A stretch of DNA of 64,000 nt, taken from NCBI GenBank assembly GCA_023101725.1, contig JALJCO010003062.1, positions 62,001-126,000 on the forward strand, in the 5' to 3' direction. Below, one piece after another: positions 23,440-34,722 of the stretch. Below the pieces are notes generated by a model. That model searched no databases. It saw only the letters and a list, made by a program, of their open reading frames with translations, and was not told the origin of the DNA. The position numbers and the translations under genes are program-made. How positions within the stretch are numbered: the first letter of the stretch is position 1; every line of letters begins with the position of its first letter. The DNA is from Atherinomorus stipes (Eukaryota > Chordata > Actinopteri > Atheriniformes > Atherinidae).

Positions 23440-25200
23440 CAGATTGTCTGAAAACCCTCGATCCGTGGATGGTATAAATCGGGAAAACCAGCTCTCCAGT
23501 AACGGGTTTAGCAGCTAAAAGTCCCCAAGGGTTATTAACCTCAGTGGGTTTGACCCATAAGCCAGTCTAAGCTGGTGGCGGAGACAATTCGTCCGGACAA
23601 CTAACTGCCTTAATTCGATAAGGTCTGCCCTTTTACAGCTGCGAATCTCTCACGGGCGAACAACTTTTTATCCCGGATCCCTCATCAGCTACCTTATCTC
23701 ATCGACAGCTTATCCCCTAAACGTTTTCCGAGCACTTGTTCAGATCCGGAATATTTAACATCCAGGAAACTACAGGATGTCAGGACATGTTAAGTTTGGA
23801 TAAAACTAACCTGTTAGGACCATTAAAGTTGTTAAAAATAGGCAGGAAATTACCTAGACCACTTTACTTCCCTCAATGAGGGTAGCAACCATCGAACTGT
23901 GAAAACGTGAAATAATCACCAATTATTCTTCATGCAGGTTAAATTTATTGAAGCAATTTAGCAGGGGATAAGAAGGTATAAACAGCTTAAAATCAACAAA
24001 AGTACAATCAAGTAACAATTTATAAATCCCAGTATAAATGAAATAATCATCTGTCTCCAACACCTTAATCTAATCGAGGGATCCGATTCTGTAAAATGAT
24101 CAAAGGTGGGATAACTGAAATTAAATCCGGTAATGGAAAATCCAATAATCAAAGAAAATCCAACAATTCCCAAATTAATCAGAATAATTTCATCATAATC
24201 CAACATCCTAACTTCTCCATTCTGTATAAAATGTCTCACAAATTAAGCCTAATTATCTCTCAGTCTACCTTTAAATGTTGAAAGTCCTTTGGAAACTCAA
24301 AGCTGATAACCCATTAAAAATTTAGGAGAGTGGTTCAAAGTCCAGAATCCGGGGCCCCGGATCGTACCTCAAATCCACTTGTGTGCCCCAGTGACAGCTG
24401 TCCTGGACCCTCCGTCCTGAGGGTCCAAACTGCCACTGTTAAAAGCACAAGGCCAATGCTATCAGTCCAGAAGCTAAAATCCTTTTCAGTTGTGAGTTGG
24501 TTGAGATTACGTCCAGATCTGGTGTTAAAAATCCAACTGAAAAATAAGCCTTCTGTCCGATTCCTTCAGATGGTGAGGATGCATCCTGCCTCTTCAGATC
24601 CACCGAGATGTAATGCTATAATCGCACTTTAGAGGGATCTTTTATCACCTTGGTTGAAGGGTGATCACAAGGCCCGGTCTGGTCCATTTGATTGGCTTGA
24701 CCAATTGATCTTTCCAGAACGATGACCTAATGTCACGTTGTTCACTGTCACAAGTAAGGGAGCTCCCAAGTTCCTCTTTCTCTGTTGCTGCAGAGAGCTA
24801 GGGTGTGTCTAATTTCCTCAAGCTGTTGTTTTTCAAGTCTGGCCTCGGGATATGCTTAGTCACTCTGACTTTTATATTCTTCTTACATTTCAGACAATTG
24901 ATTACATTCATCACACATCATTTCATTATTTCAATCATATTTCTATGATCTGCTTCAATACTCTCCTTATGCTAACCCATTCACAGGGCGGGGTTAGGAA
25001 CTTGAAACCAGCTCTCCCTGTGTTTAGCAGTCTCCTTCATTCTGACTTTACATATTGTCAGCAACCCTTGATTAACAATCAACAATTACATGTTTTTACT
25101 CATTTGTTATACACAACGATATATGTAATACATTTCTGTGATTTATAACTCATTTTCTTATGCTCAACCTGCTATCAAAGTCTCTGCTGGCCTGTAGGCT
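23440..25200 (-). other. Unexplained block, possibly a solo LTR on the minus strand
   Basis: The block has a character different from its flanks. On the minus strand it offers a TATA-like 'gataaaagatcc' near 24645 and a polyadenylation signal 'caataaattt' near 23948, followed by a T/G-rich stretch. This order could be U3-R-U5 of an LTR. I could not find matching target duplications, a primer-binding site or any gag/pol/env sequence. A hydrophobic 93-codon frame (23958-24239) lies inside. An alternative is an ordinary AT-rich intergenic segment. Confidence 0.25.
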
Positions 25201-25327
25201 AATCTGACCTGGGGTCATGCTGTTGGGGACTGGCTCCTGTAGACCTCAGATTTGAGCTCCGTTGACAAGATAAATGGAATGTTTTTGTAAGAGGAAAACC
25301 CTCAGAGCATCATGTTGTTGTGGTTTT

Positions 25328-25900
25328 AAAGACTCAAAATGTAACTTCTAGACCTTGAAATTTTGCGTTTCTGACTCGTTTGATGGCACACAAACATTCA
25401 TTATTTCAAGCCGTCCCTGCTGGGCGGCGTCCCAAAGCTCAGAAACTGCACTATATAACTTCTGCGTCCAGGACACGACTGCGACATTGCAGCCGAGTAT
25501 TGGTTGTGTGACAGTGTGGGGTCCTGTCACTATACCTCCAATTGATCATGTGCCCTGGATCCATGCGCAATGCTGGTAAAACAGTCCATGGACTCTTAAT
25601 TGATGGCACCCTGCGTGGAGCACAAGGACGTGCTTGTTGAAAGAGGGGAGAGATGTGACAGCGTGGGGTCCTGTCACTATCCCTCCGACTGATCATGTGC
25701 CCTTGTTACTTGGCAACAGGGATGTCTCTTTGGTTGACTGGTCAGCACGCATGACTCTCACCCGGGAGTCTGGGGATCAAATCCTGCCTGTGCCCTCGGT
25801 TGCGTACCTTGCCACAGCTGCGCACTGCGTCACATACAAGCAAATGGATATGAACCAGATAAGAACACAGCGGGTGTTTTGAACGCGCAGAAAAATATTT
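25328..25900 (+). repeat. Exon-bearing repeat family (copy 2), interrupted
   Basis: 25337-25500 matches 44250-44405 ('tttctgactcgtttgatggc', 'gctcagaaactgcactat', 'gcgacattgcag'). Homology resumes at about 25830-25885 ('aatggatatgaaccagat', 'aacacagcgggtgttttgaa'), matching 44437-44480. The 330 bp between are a younger tRNA-like insertion. The exon part seen at 44488 and 2413 is missing here. Confidence 0.75.
25505..25825 (+). mobile_element. tRNA-like SINE insertion with internal duplication
   Basis: About 50 bp at 25507-25555 ('gtggggtcctgtcactat' to 'gatcatgtgccct') is repeated at 25656-25704. It is followed by a tRNA-like head: 'ttgactggtcagcacgcatg' (A-box-like), the stem-loop 'gactctcacccgggagtc', and 'ggggatcaaatcctg' (B-box-like) near 25733-25787. 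A related copy lies on the minus strand at about 41275-41400. It interrupts the exon-bearing repeat. Confidence 0.6.
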
Positions 25901-27880
25901 GTGGATGCAGAAGGTGATCTGGATCACCACCAAAGTTAATGGGTTCATCCTTGGGCTGAGGGACACGGCTGGTGAAAATTTCAGGCAATTACAATCAGAT
26001 CCAGGTGTGAATGATACAGATACGTTTTTTAATCTATGTAATTTACAGAAGCTGATCTTTTCATTTCCAGATTTGAGTGTTGTCGTCTAGATTTCGTCTT
26101 TACACTCTCAATTGTGCAGGGCTGATTTTTGTCACCATGCTCCCAAGTAGATTCTACTTTGTATAACTACAGTCCTGAGATTAAACCGTGACAATGTGTC
26201 GACCTTGCTCCATAGTGCAGGCCTTAGCTTACACTGTTGTTGTGGATGGAGGTCAGGACTGTCTTGCTTCTTGCTACTGTGCAACAGTTTTTTTTTTTTT
26301 CTTTCACTTCCCTTCAGCTTCTGTTTAGCATTCTGTCCGCAAGCAGAAAGAAAAAACAAGTCCATCAGCCTTCAGAGAAGCCATTATGATAATCATCCAC
26401 AGTGGCAGTCTCTTCTTCCTCTGCTTCTCCACTTCTGTCTCTATCTTCGTTCAAGTTCAGTTTTCACTCAAGCAACTCCTGCTTTACCCGCATACTCTGC
26501 TCAGACACATATGAAGAAATGGAGTGACTGGGAACTGAAGGAAGACAGTTACGGGACACAGCTAAAGATTTCTTTTGAAGGAGTACCTTGTCAGGACAGC
26601 CATCATCACCTAGTCCATAACATGAGTCACAAGGGTCTGTTTTACACTTCAGGAAACATCAAACAACTTAACGAAGGGGGTGAGTGGTAAGGCACTTCAC
26701 CGTCTCCTTGCTCTGATTTATCTGTTTGTTCAGCAAGAAGCAGGGTGGAGGCATTAGTGGTGGTCATATTCTTATTTTTACCACTTCCTCATTGGAAAAA
26801 ATATATGTTCCAATAGAGGGTTTTGTTTTTTCCTACTGGTGGATGATTATGTTATGGCATCACACAATCAGGAATGAAATTCTGATTAAACACCTTTTTC
26901 TCAGGTTCCATTGTTACATTACATCATCATGATTAGCAAAGATACTGTGTGATCAAAGATGGCATTAAGTCTTTTTTGCCATGCAAGATGGTGCTCATAT
27001 AATTTTGCAATAGCTACATTTATTTAAAAGATGCAGTCAACTATGTTGGGTGAAAATGCTGGAAGTCTTTGACAGCAAGGAAATTAAAGTTAAAGGTTTC
27101 TGTTTGCAAACAACAGTATTCAAACTTAGCGCTCCTCCCTCTCAGGCTAATGGCCGCCTCATTCTAGCTAGCCTATTCAACTTCGAGCTTCTCCTTCAGA
27201 GCTCAGAAGCGGGTACAAGCCAAATTATTATTAACCCTGGTTTTCCAAAGTGCATTATCTGAAGCTCTTACCTTTTCTTCAGTACATACACGGTGTTTCC
27301 TTTCTTTTTTTTTTTTCCTTCGAGAGTTCGAGTGACTGGCATCTGCTCCAATCATGAGCTTATTCCCACACAGCGTCATGCTCTTAGCTCTGTCATTGGC
27401 TGCCGATTTGAACAGAAATCTCCACCCAGAAACATCCCAACAAGACCAAAACAATACAAAAGAGCGAATTACAGGCAGAGGGAGAGAGAGTTGCGTTCAA
27501 ACGCACTGCGGCACGCGAGTAGAGGCCCAAAGGCGTGGTTTGAGACGGTTTTCACTTGCTAAAGTCTAACGTTTATTTTTTACGGGGGGAACTTCGGACT
27601 ATACCTTTAAAGTTAAAAGGGCTTTTATTTGAAGATAACAGACATGAGTGAAGGATTATGGAAATAATCCTGTGCTCACACCAAGAGTGAGTAAAATTAT
27701 TTATGTGTTAAAATAACATGTTAAGTCAAAGTATAGAACGAGTAGACAGTAGTTGGCTTGGGCCATTTGTTGCAAATTTGCAGCACAGAAAGCTCAGTCA
27801 AGAATCTTGCTAGGATGAACTGACTGTCTTGTTTGTGAGGTGTGTCCTATTTGTGAGAATAGGGCATTTTATTTACGAGA
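25901..27880. other. No gene recognised; one unpaired TTAA-type end at 27606
   Basis: Open frames up to 164 codons (26196-26690) match nothing I know. Around 27490-27606 the GC-richer stretch ending 'ggactatacct' followed by TTAA looks like the right end of a TTAA MITE whose left end is not visible. T-runs lie at 26287-26300 and 27305-27317. Confidence 0.35.
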
Positions 27881-27884
27881 ATTC

Positions 27885-27975
27885 AATTCAGTTCAAAGTT
27901 TATTTGTACAGTACATTTAAAACAACCTCTGTTGGCCAAAGCGCTGCACAACATCATCACAGCAAAACCACACAA
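27885..27975 (-). repeat. LINE-type 3' tail fragment
   Basis: 'attcaattcagttcaaagtt' followed by 'tatttgtacagtac' is the reverse complement of a familiar fish tail ('...aataaaattgaattgaat'). A plus-strand relative is at about 41120-41190. Confidence 0.45.
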
Positions 27976-28990
27976 AGATTTACAGTAAAATTAATCTAAA
28001 AAAGAACTTACATGTGATGAAGAACGTAAAGAAATACATAAAAAAATACATTTAAAAATAGTATCTAGAAAAAAAAATAAAATGAAAGATCTAATCCAAA
28101 GGATATTTTCTAAGTTAATTTCTAGCTGCCGAAAGCCAGGGAAAAGTGAGATTTTAGATTTATTTAGAGTTTATTTCACCTGTTTGCTCAAAATGAGAAA
28201 AAGTCTAACTCGAGCATACTGAATGTGTGAAACATAAAACCCCATCATTTAAAATGGAAGAAAAATTATGCAAATAGACAGGCGCTCCATTCCAGCTTTA
28301 TAGTGACTTTAGTTTGCATCATGGAGGGACATGTGGACAACCATCTCCTCAGCAGGTCATTAAACTGGGGATGGATAAGTCTGACATACCCCTGGGAGTG
28401 GCAATCATCCAGACAACTCCTGGAACAAGTGATGAAATTGACCGAGGTCTGGGCACCGTAACAGCAACTCTGGACCCAAACACGCCGATGTCTTCAGTCC
28501 TCTGACTTCCAAATCAGGTACAACACTGCAACACTCGAAGCATCAGTTATTGTTGTGTAACGTGACTCAAGAATTGTCCGGATCAGAATGAGCGAAAATA
28601 TTGCATAACCATAAGGCTATGTTACTAGGTAAAACCAGAGCACGCATTATCTGTTTCACAGTTTATTTTAAATCTGCTGTGTTGGTTTCATTTGCTGTCC
28701 AACAGATAAAAGAACCATGTTCCCATTCTTCAAAAAAATGGAGAAATAACCAAATTCTTTCCTTAGTGATTTCAACTTACATTCATAAATGATACAAATG
28801 TAGGCTAAATATCTTTTTTTTTTTTTTCAAAATGTGTTTGAAAGAATGTGATTGTTTACCAATTACTAATTACCAATGTGATTGATCCACAAATGTGACA
28901 CTTCCCATCTCCCCAATTAATTTTCAAGCAGTGATTCATATTAGCATTAAGAATCAGATTTGGCTAGTACAGGCCAGGGCTGATCATTAA

Positions 28991-29526
28991 AGGAGTACAG
29001 TGCAAGTTCCAGCTTTTTTCCAGAAGTTCGCCCCCTCTGGCGACAAGTGGAAGTAACGCAGATGTCGTGCACACGCATAAGCTGCTTCGGCTGCGTTGGT
29101 TTTTAGTTTATCCCACATCACACTCAGTCTGAGCCCAGAGTTAGAGACACAATGTTTGCTGAGGTAAGAAAGTTATAAATCTGCAAGTTGTTTACGGTTT
29201 GATTGTTGAGTAAACTGGTGGACTGTATGCTAATGGTAACAACAGGCTAACACTTGTAGATCAAATATCCAAATTCACAGGCTGAGATCATAATTAGCTT
29301 ATAAATTTACCACATCAACTAAATTTAACAAGTGGCCAGAGTGTCTCTCTTCCCCGGGAACAGTCCTATGGCTGTCATATTGCTCTCGAACTGAGCATTC
29401 AAAAACAGTATTAGAGACCACCGCAGTGAAGAAAGATCAGCTCATTCTACAGATCAGCCAATTGTAAGAGCATGTGCAGGAAAGAAAAAGAATAGTGCTT
29501 AACATTTCAACTTGTGCAATGCACCT
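28991..29526. mobile_element. TTAA MITE, 536 bp
   Basis: The ends 'aggagtacagtgcaagtt' and complement 'aggtgcattgcacaagtt' are inverted, with TTAA at 28987-28990 and 29527-29530. The interior starts with a CpG-containing 'cgccccctctggcgac' motif. No coding capacity. Confidence 0.8.
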
Positions 29527-29530
29527 TTAA

Positions 29531-30270
29531 GCCACTGAGAACTGAAGCCAATTCTAAAAATGTCCAGCAGATTTTCCAGATTGCTGATAAACGTTTCTGT
29601 CAGTCGTTCTCAAACATTCACGATGAGGAACACCAAAACATGCTGCTGTGAAAGAATATATGTAACAATTCTGGGAAATAAATAACTTTTTGATAAATTG
29701 TAAGACATTTTATACGTATATTAAAATTGTAATCATAGTTAACCTTTAATCTAAATTATGTAGGACTGTGGACTTGAAATCATTTTATTTGATGGCCTTG
29801 ATGCCATGATATTTTGTCTTTGTGCCCTCCAAAAGTTGACAATGCCAAAGGCCAAGTGGCCTTTTCAGGACCAATTCCAGGCCTGGTCCTACCTGTCCTG
29901 TGAGATCTCTCCAGTCAAATCAGTGTTGACTATTTTCTTATCTCTAGTTCTATCTTTCTCTTTTTCTTTTCTTTGGTTCCTCCGATGATGTCCTCTTGCT
30001 TTTCTTTGCTGAATCAGCCTGCTCAAAATTGCCAATGTATTGATGAGCGCCCCAAAAGCAAAAGTTGTGATGTGGTTTCTAAGACTTAGAACATTGTATG
30101 GTTTATCCAGCACGGCAGAAACTGTCTGCATCAAGTTAGTAACCTGATCCCTGCAGCAGGATTACAGCCTCCAGACCTGCGCAAAACGCCGCCACAAAAT
30201 CAGTTTTGTGTCGGAGAATATTCCATCTTTCTCATTAAATTATTCTGTCATTATTATTATTTCGTCTGGA
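29531..30270. other. No gene recognised
   Basis: No supported coding region, repeat pair or RNA gene was seen. Confidence 0.35.
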
Positions 30271-30540
30271 ACAAACTCCCAGAAAGTCTCAGATCAGCTG
30301 AAACACTTGTTCTCAGCTGCATTCACATAGATTTTACTCTGAAGTTCAAATCTGCACGGCTCTATGCTCTCTCTTTTAATCTTAAATATTTTTAATGTTT
30401 ATCATTTTAAAATCATACTTCTACTTTTTTGTTCTTAATCATATTCCCTTTTACACCCCGCTGCAATGCTTGGTTTATCTAAAGCACTTTGAATTTTCCT
30501 GTAGGCTACATGAAATGTGCTGTATAAAAAAACTTGCCTT
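30270..30540 (+). mobile_element. 5'-truncated LINE tail (L2/Rex-like)
   Basis: 'VWNKLPESLRSAETLVL' at about 30272-30322 matches the closing 'WNxLPxxxRxAxxL' motif of fish L2/Rex-type ORF2 proteins. It is followed by a degraded 'FKSARLYALSF' and an AT-rich 3' region with 'ctaaagcactttgaatt' and 'acttgccttgcc' at 30540. The same 3' region ends the copy at 54.65-55.05 kb. Confidence 0.65.
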
Positions 30541-30679
30541 GCCATTAAGTTTCCATGTTACCAGACGCTCTGACATCATAGAGAAACAGCTGGATTTTGC
30601 TTTAATATACTGTATTATTAAAAAATTCTATGTTGAGAATGAGAAATAAATATGTTATTGCCATATAAACACACATAAA

Positions 30680-30776
30680 AGTACTGAAAACTGGTACAGT
30701 TTGGTACTGGTACCGATTCTCAGGTACTGAAAGTTGGTACCGTATCGATTCAAATGTGAAAGGTACCCATCCCTAG
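30680..30776 (-). repeat. One end of a hAT-like repeat ('tagggatgggtacc')
   Basis: On the minus strand the unit starts 'tagggatgggtacctttcac' at 30776 and continues with repeated 'ggtac' motifs. The opposite end is not found nearby. Confidence 0.4.
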
Positions 30777-31778
30777 TAATGACCACAGAGGATGGTACTG
30801 AGTCCCATTTACATCATCATGCCAAAAAAGAAGTCATGCTGTTTCAGCATACTGCAGCTGGACGATGTTTGATTACTTATGATTAGTCCTTCCCTTTCAG
30901 GTGCACTTTTATCAGACTTTTTAATAAGGTCCATTGTACAATTCCAGTGGACAATAAGTATACAATGGATAACTTCAGTATCAACAGATCTCATAAAGGA
31001 GTTTCCGAGGACTCACATTGACTGAGGTGGGGTTTTTTATGACTGGTGATGTCTTGCATGACCCCATCATTCCCATGACCAGCAACACCCTCAGCAGCTC
31101 TGCTTGTCAGACACGCTATAATCTGTTCCAAGTTGCTCACTTACACAAATCCCAGCTGGCATCTTAATACTTTGTTTTCAAACCAGAGGTTCAATCTGCC
31201 TTACCACACATGTAACACACATACACGCACACACACCTCCACCAACCAATTGAAACCCAGCAACCACGCATCAGTGATGGGCAGGTCAGCCGCAGCAGTC
31301 GCAATGAAGGACAACATCATTAAGCTCGATATCAGAGGCGGCTAAAGCAAACAGCCTGTCCACTATCATCAGAGTGATGCATTGGCAGTTGCCGGCGAGA
31401 GGGCGTTTTAATTGTGTCCAAACACAAACGCACTGGCATGCAAACACACACACACAGGGCCCAGGGCCTGATATGTTTGCGTAATGCTTCTGAGTAGTTT
31501 GCAGAATAAACCTTTGTGTAGCAAAAGGTTGCTGGTTTTTGTTGTTTTCACTCTCATACTATTGAGCTCTTTGTCGCAAACAAAGGATGTTGACTGAGAT
31601 CAGTTCTGTGGTAGCTGTGGAAGGGTGAGTTTTCCCATGGTGCACTTGGGTGAGAAGGGTGAACAGCACTGAATAATAAAGTAAATAAAAATGTTGTAGG
31701 AATAGTATATCTTACTCTTACAGTGTGTTGTAAAATATACAGTACAAATGACCTCAGGTTGTTTAGCCCATTATGACC

Positions 31779-32252
31779 TAGACTTGTAGTTCTCAAGACC
31801 GGTCTTGGTCTTGAGACTGGTCCCAAGACCACTTTTTTGTGTTCTTGGTCTTGTCACGGCCTCGGCAGTCTTTGATCTCGGTCTCAGTCTTGGGCTCGGG
31901 TCTCTCGGTCTCGCAATGTCTCGGACTGGCCGAACGGTGCTGAAGGGATTTGTAGCCTATAATATCCAGGCAGGTACTGTTTTTTTTTTTTAAATATATG
32001 CATTTCATTATACACCCCTTCAAGTACCAATCAAGTACCAAATAATAAAATCTCATTTTTATACAAAGCAGCTGAACCCAGTATGGTGCTTAGGTTCTAC
32101 AACTCAACTATAACTGAAAAATGGCCCAAAAAATGTTTTTGTTTTTTTTTTTCTCTTTGGTCTCGGTCTTGGTCTCAAGCAGAACTAGTCTTGGTCTTGA
32201 ATTGGTCTGACTTGGTCTTGGTAGTGTCATGGCGGTCTTGACTACAAGTCTA
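31779..32252. mobile_element. hAT-like MITE, 474 bp, short relative of the 8.5-kb element
   Basis: It has perfect 12-bp inverted ends 'tagacttgtagt' / 'actacaagtcta'. A perfect 8-bp target duplication, ttatgacc, lies at 31771-31778 and 32253-32260. Both subterminal regions are rich in 'tcttggtct' units, as in the 8534-10108 element. The interior is only about 200 bp. A deletion derivative is likely. Confidence 0.9.
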
Positions 32253-32379
32253 TTATGACCTGATGGAACATACACACTGGCCACTTTACACCTTGCTAAA
32301 ACAGAGTTTGACCCTTTTGTCCATCAGAAATACATTAATTTTCGGTGTTGTAGATTCAACAAGGTGATGGAAACATTCC

Positions 32380-32627
32380 TCAGATATTTTGTCTGGAAGT
32401 CTGGAAGCACAGCAGTAGGCAACCCTGGCTTCTATGACTGCAAGGTGAAGACCTGCCTTTTTTGTGTCTGTAGGTAGGGGGCTGTGAGTTTTCAGCATCA
32501 GGTACTCTTCTACATCACATCTGAGTGTGGAAAATAAAAGCTGGTTTTGGGGTGTGTTTTTCATCAGAATAAAGTAACATTTTGTTGATTACAGCTCAAA
32601 AGACACATTTTAGGGTGCACTACCCCT
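32380..32627. repeat. Right end of a TTAA-type element (unpaired)
   Basis: 'gtgcactacccct' runs into TTAA (32628-32631), as at the right ends of the paired MITEs. No matching left end was found. Confidence 0.3.
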
Positions 32628-33052
32628 TTAACTATGTATATTACAATAAGCCCCTTTCAGACTTGCGGTGGAAAGTGGTATTAGTGTCCATTATACCCTT
32701 TGCATTCAGACATGTGTTACAGTCCTTTACCTCGGTGATGTAGTGGACATGTACCGGCTGGTCGTAAGAGCGGAAATGTTGTGGCACGCCATTTTGGCTG
32801 AACGCACAAGAAAAATGTTCCGGACAGAGATGAAGGGAGAGTGGGGCTGTGCTGGCTTATCCGCAACATTTCCTGATGTCTGAAAGCGCCCTGAAGGCAG
32901 TAAGTCTGCAAGGAAGCAACATGTTTGTAAAGACGAGTCTGGTTAAAGAGTGGATGGACTTCACCGCTCGTTATGCAATGCAAGTCTGAAAATGGCTTCA
33001 CTATTTCTTCAAGCTATCCAGACCAAAATATTCAAAGGTTCGAGTGAGAGTT

Positions 33053-33068
33053 AAAGTACAATATGAAG
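33053..33068 (+). repeat. Left target-site duplication of the LINE
   Basis: The 16-bp 'aaagtacaatatgaag' is repeated exactly at 38854-38869 and brackets the L1-type element. Confidence 0.95.
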
Positions 33069-33187
33069 ACTTCCGGTGATGCAAGCACCTGGGTAGCCAC
33101 GTTCTGTCGGAGCTCCGGCACATTATCCTGCTTTAATTATTTCTGTTGGTGTTAGAACTTTAAACTAAGCGGATTTTAATCCGGGTG
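33069..33187 (+). promoter_or_regulatory. 5' leader of the LINE
   Basis: The 119 bp between the target duplication and the ORF1 ATG should hold the internal promoter in this class. It begins 'acttccggtgatgcaagc' and is moderately CpG-containing. No TATA box is seen. Confidence 0.5.
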
Positions 33188-34072
33188 ATGTCCCTGGATC
33201 AATTGTGGAGTAAGGCTGCCGGCAAAATGCCTCCGAAAAACACCACTAAGAAGAAAGATGTACAGCCGACTACTCCTCCTCGTGTTGGCAATACTAAGCT
33301 AGCAGGTGACGCTAGCCCCCCACCCACTAGCGTTAGCCCGGAAGCAGACCCGGGATTGACCAGAGCTCTGGAGGCAATGACGGCAAACATCGCTCAGATG
33401 ATGGATGAAAAACTGGAGAAGATGGCACTTGACATCACAGCCAACATCTCTCAGAGTTTAAAAGAAGTTGCTGAACGGGTCAGCGAGGCTGAACAGAGGA
33501 TCCTAGTGGTGGAAAACGCTTCGGCTGATACTGAGAAGCGCCTGCTGGCGCTGGAAAAAACCGCTAACGAGCTGACGGAGCGTCTCCATGACTACGAAAA
33601 TAGGAGCCGACGCAAAAACCTACGGATCATAGGCCTGCCGGAGAAGCTGGAGGGGACGAACACAACAACGTTTATGGAGACGTGGATACCCAAGACCCTG
33701 CAGCTTGACACCAAATCGGGGCGCATCAAGCTGGAGAGGGCACACAGGCTCCAGGGTCCGGAGACGTCCAGATTTCCCCGCGCCATAATTGCAAGGTTTC
33801 ACAACTTCAGCGATCGCCAGCGAGTGATGGATGCAGCCAGACGACTGAAAGAGATCCGAGTCGAGGGAACGAGGATTCACTTCTTCCCGGACTTTGCTGC
33901 TGCAACACAGAAGAAGCGACGCGAGTTCGACCAGGTGAGGAGGAGGCTGCAGAATATCGAGGGAGCACGCTACGCCATGATCTACCCTGCTTCATTGAAG
34001 ATTATGGTGAATAACACCGCTAAAACGTTTCATTCTCCAGAGCAAGCCTCTGCGTTTGTTGACTCTCTCTAG
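33188..34072 (+). CDS. LINE ORF1 protein (coiled coil, RNA-binding)
   Basis: ORF1 proteins of L1-type elements trimerise, coat the element's RNA and act as nucleic-acid chaperones in the RNP with ORF2. This frame encodes 294 aa from the ATG at 33188; a second ATG lies 14 codons in (MPPKNTTKKK). It has a basic, proline/serine-rich N-terminus (about 1-55), heptad-type sequence suggesting a coiled coil (about 60-135), an RRM-like part beginning 'RSRRKNLRIIGLPEKLEG' (about 140-215), and a C-terminal domain with 'RAIIARFHNFSDRQRVMDAA'-type sequence. This is the Transposase_22 / L1 ORF1 layout, slightly shorter than the 338 aa of human L1. No stop or frameshift is seen. Confidence 0.92.
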   Translation: MSLDQLWSKAAGKMPPKNTTKKKDVQPTTPPRVGNTKLAGDASPPPTSVSPEADPGLTRALEAMTANIAQMMDEKLEKMALDITANISQSLKEVAERVSEAEQRILVVENASADTEKRLLALEKTANELTERLHDYENRSRRKNLRIIGLPEKLEGTNTTTFMETWIPKTLQLDTKSGRIKLERAHRLQGPETSRFPRAIIARFHNFSDRQRVMDAARRLKEIRVEGTRIHFFPDFAAATQKKRREFDQVRRRLQNIEGARYAMIYPASLKIMVNNTAKTFHSPEQASAFVDSL

Positions 34073-34722
34073 TGATCAGCAGGTATGACATCGTTCAGAT
34101 GTGGTGTTAATAGGGCAACTTCCCCACCTAAAATGCACACTTTGGTTTTGGTCTTCTGAGTTCATGTAGGATTAACCCTTCAAGCATTATATGGACACAC
34201 TACTAACTAATTTTTGTTTAATATGCTACAGTTATTGGATAGATGCAAATAGTGGTTATTCATACATATCTGCTTAATGCCAACCAGGCAAAATAACTAT
34301 TTTGCCTCCCATGGCTGTTAAGATGGGGACTTTTGTTTGACTTAACTTTACTACGCCATCAGGTATCATAATCATGGTATGCCGCTGCCCACTCCTCCCT
34401 CCCTACTTGTCTCCCCTTTCTTCTTTTTGGGGAGCTAGTTTACTTTATTTTTGTTTTTATCAGTGGTGTGGGTGGCTTATATATTCTCATTTACTTTGAT
34501 TTTGATTTACTGTGCCAGCTCCATTAGGAGTATGCTTGCATTTGAGGTTAGGCAAAGGGTCTTTCACCCTAAAGGAGGGTTTGAACTTACTTTCTGTTTG
34601 CTTTTAAGTTTGAAGGACCTAGTGTTGGTGTTTGTAAATAGTTTGATTTCAAGTTTGGCCACTGTCTTGTTAATTGTTACAAGTTTTCAACATGCTCAGC
34701 CTGATTATCTTATAATTTAGTT
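34073..34722 (+). other. Inter-ORF region of the LINE
   Basis: 650 bp separate ORF1 and ORF2. A hydrophobic open frame without an early ATG ends in TAG at 34718-34720, two bases before the ORF2 ATG. This may be chance. There is no sign of a gene lost between the two ORFs. Confidence 0.5.

Noticed and set aside
25733..25800. Possible tRNA gene
   Set aside because: A- and B-box-like sites and a stem-loop are present, but the cloverleaf is imperfect and the copy is part of a SINE.
26196..26690. 164-codon plus-strand open frame with a hydrophobic start
   Set aside because: The hydrophobic start is produced by a T-run, and the rest resembles no family. No exon signals support it.
33199..33880. 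Minus-strand frames across the LINE ORF1
   Set aside because: Shadows of ORF1, which has clear family features on the plus strand.
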